Positions 5,437-6,306 of a stretch of DNA of 6,306 nucleotides are shown here, piece after piece. Both the position numbers and the translations under genes were made by a program. Where the stretch lies: contig CAYWHY010000078.1 of the NCBI GenBank assembly GCA_964458255.1, forward strand, positions 1-6,306, in the 5' to 3' direction. A model generated the notes under the pieces. The model was not told where the DNA came from. It worked only from the letters and a program-made list of their open reading frames with translations, and did not search any database. The stretch comes from Suilimivivens sp964458255 (GTDB taxonomy: Bacteria; Bacillota; Clostridia; Lachnospirales; Lachnospiraceae). Position 1 is the first letter of the stretch. The number at the start of each line of letters is the position of its first letter.

Positions 5437-5979
5437 ATGAAAGCAATGAAACCAAAAAACTTTTTCCATTGGTTAAAAATATATCATCTTTATCGCACCG
5501 CATTTCCCCGCCGTGAGCGAAAACCCTTTTTCGTTATCGTATCCATGCAAAAGAAGGGCAAAACAGACGTATGGTATTTTGAAGAACAGAGAAAATTTGT
5601 CGGTCTCGCAACCACCATTAACAGCAAAAATTTAATTTTATTAGATTATCTTGCCATTGACAAAAGCATGCGCAGTCATGGATTTGGAGGACAAATTTTA
5701 CACAACCTGCAATCCCGTTATTCCGGCAAAGGTCTTCTTGTCGAAATAGAAAGCACCCGCCGTAATACTGCGGACCTTTCAGAAAGAAACCGCAGACGCA
5801 GTTTCTATCTTTCAAACGGTTTTCAATCCATGAATGTTTGGGTCAGTTTGTTCAAGGTTGAGATGGAGCTTTTGGGTTATAACTGTCAAATAAGCTATGA
5901 AGATTACTTTGCTTTTTACCGTGATAACTATAGTGCAAAGGTTGCTGCAAAAAACATCTCAGAAGTTAGTCGTTGTTAA
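5437..5979 (+). CDS. GNAT-family N-acetyltransferase
   Basis: This is a predicted acetyl-CoA-dependent N-acetyltransferase of the GNAT superfamily; the acceptor (small molecule or protein amine) is unknown. The 180-residue length suits a single-domain member. The acetyl-CoA motif A is LLDYLAIDKSMRSHGFGGQIL at about 68-88, with the R-x-x-G-x-G pyrophosphate loop at 79-84 (RSHGFG). RRRSFYLSNGFQ at 119-130 matches motif B, where the tyrosine often acts as general acid. The N-terminal AFPRRERKPF is typical of clostridial relatives. The ATG follows AAGGAAGG (5421-5428) by 8 nt. It has its own promoter and is convergent with malQ. No clear terminator for this strand follows; the hairpin at 6040-6072 lacks a U-run in this direction. 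Confidence 0.85.
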   Translation: MKAMKPKNFFHWLKIYHLYRTAFPRRERKPFFVIVSMQKKGKTDVWYFEEQRKFVGLATTINSKNLILLDYLAIDKSMRSHGFGGQILHNLQSRYSGKGLLVEIESTRRNTADLSERNRRRSFYLSNGFQSMNVWVSLFKVEMELLGYNCQISYEDYFAFYRDNYSAKVAAKNISEVSRC

Positions 5980-6033
5980 CTTCTCATCAGCAATATACTT
6001 TCACTATTTTCCGGCGTCAAGAAAAACATACAC

Positions 6034-6072
6034 AAAAAAATTCCGGGCAATGGTACATCCACTGTCCGGAAT
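6034..6072 (-). terminator. Intrinsic terminator of malQ
   Basis: Read on the minus strand, arms 6059-6072 and 6040-6053 form a 14-bp stem with one mismatch and one G-U pair around a TACAT/ATGTA loop. The stem has a GC-rich CCGG core and is followed at once by a seven-T run (6034-6040). It lies 20 nt after the malQ stop. On the plus strand the hairpin is followed by CTTATTCC, a poor U-tract, so it serves GNAT only weakly if at all. Confidence 0.85.
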
Positions 6073-6091
6073 CTTATTCCATAAATTATCC

Positions 6092-6306
6092 TTATGCACG
6101 GGCTCTCCCCGATTTTAAAATCAGATTGGCAATATCTTTTTTTTCTTTTTCAAGCAACGTATAATCTGTAAGTCTCCACTCCCAGTTAGGACTTCCCACG
6201 GTTCCGGGTGTGTTTAATCTTGCTTCATCGCCCAGCCCCAGAATATCTGAAAGTGGGATAATTGCCATACATGCCCTGCTTTTATATACCATGCGGACCA
6301 TTTTTT
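6092..6306 (-). CDS. malQ: MalQ, 4-alpha-glucanotransferase (C-terminal end only)
   Basis: This is the last 71 codons of amylomaltase, a cytoplasmic GH77 enzyme that transfers glucan chains between maltodextrins and serves maltose and glycogen use. The visible part is diagnostic: SRACMAIIPLSDILGLGDEARLNTPGT followed by NWEWRL, matching the family's conserved C-terminal block (usually PLQD-LGLG-EARMN-PGT and NW-WR). The gene runs off the right edge. The ATG at 6299-6301 is internal, because this block belongs about 430 residues into a protein of roughly 500. The usual PLQD is PLSD here. Stop TAA at 6092-6094, then an intrinsic terminator. It points toward the GNAT gene. Confidence 0.93.
   Translation of the reverse strand, partial: KMVRMVYKSRACMAIIPLSDILGLGDEARLNTPGTVGSPNWEWRLTDYTLLEKEKKDIANLILKSGRARA

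Noticed and set aside
6299..6301. ATG as the start of a 69-residue protein
   Set aside because: The sequence is the conserved C-terminal block of MalQ and the frame stays open to the window edge, so this Met is internal.

Overview
The window looks like chromosomal DNA from a low-to-mid GC Gram-positive anaerobe of the class Clostridia, most likely a Lachnospiraceae member. The basis is AGGAGG-type ribosome binding sites, sigma-A-like promoters with extended -10 elements, a clostridial-style PurE, a DUF6142-like membrane protein and an M29 aminopeptidase with a long N-terminal extension. The genus cannot be fixed from the sequence alone. Most of the content is core metabolism; there is no rRNA, tRNA, CRISPR array, transposase or phage gene.

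The minus strand carries two transcription blocks from about 4.4 kb down to 1. The upstream block starts at a good promoter (4353-4381) and reads pyrE (orotate phosphoribosyltransferase), an otherwise easily missed 50-residue membrane peptide (3447-3599), a three-helix DUF6142-like membrane protein, and a 685-residue M29 metallo-aminopeptidase. The last three are packed with 1-nt gaps or overlaps, which suggests translational coupling. No terminator is visible after the aminopeptidase. The next block has its own promoter (949-977) and reads purE and then purM, two steps of de novo purine synthesis. purM is only present as its first 106 codons. It then runs into a 55-bp exact copy of its own upstream sequence, and this junction looks more like an assembly artefact at a contig end than biology.

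The plus strand from about 4.45 kb holds two separately promoted genes: a divergent short-chain dehydrogenase/reductase (SDR) and a GNAT-family acetyltransferase. The SDR promoter lies back to back with the pyrE promoter in a 245-bp intergenic region. The SDR keeps the YxxxK catalytic pair but has an enlarged glycine-rich loop and lacks several usual SDR signatures.

At the right edge, the C-terminal 71 codons of malQ (4-alpha-glucanotransferase) enter on the minus strand, convergent with the GNAT gene, and end at a strong intrinsic terminator (6034-6072).

I do not see a convincing new defence or mobile system. The items most worth a second look are the coupled small-membrane-protein/aminopeptidase cassette, the atypical SDR, and the 55-bp repeat that breaks purM.
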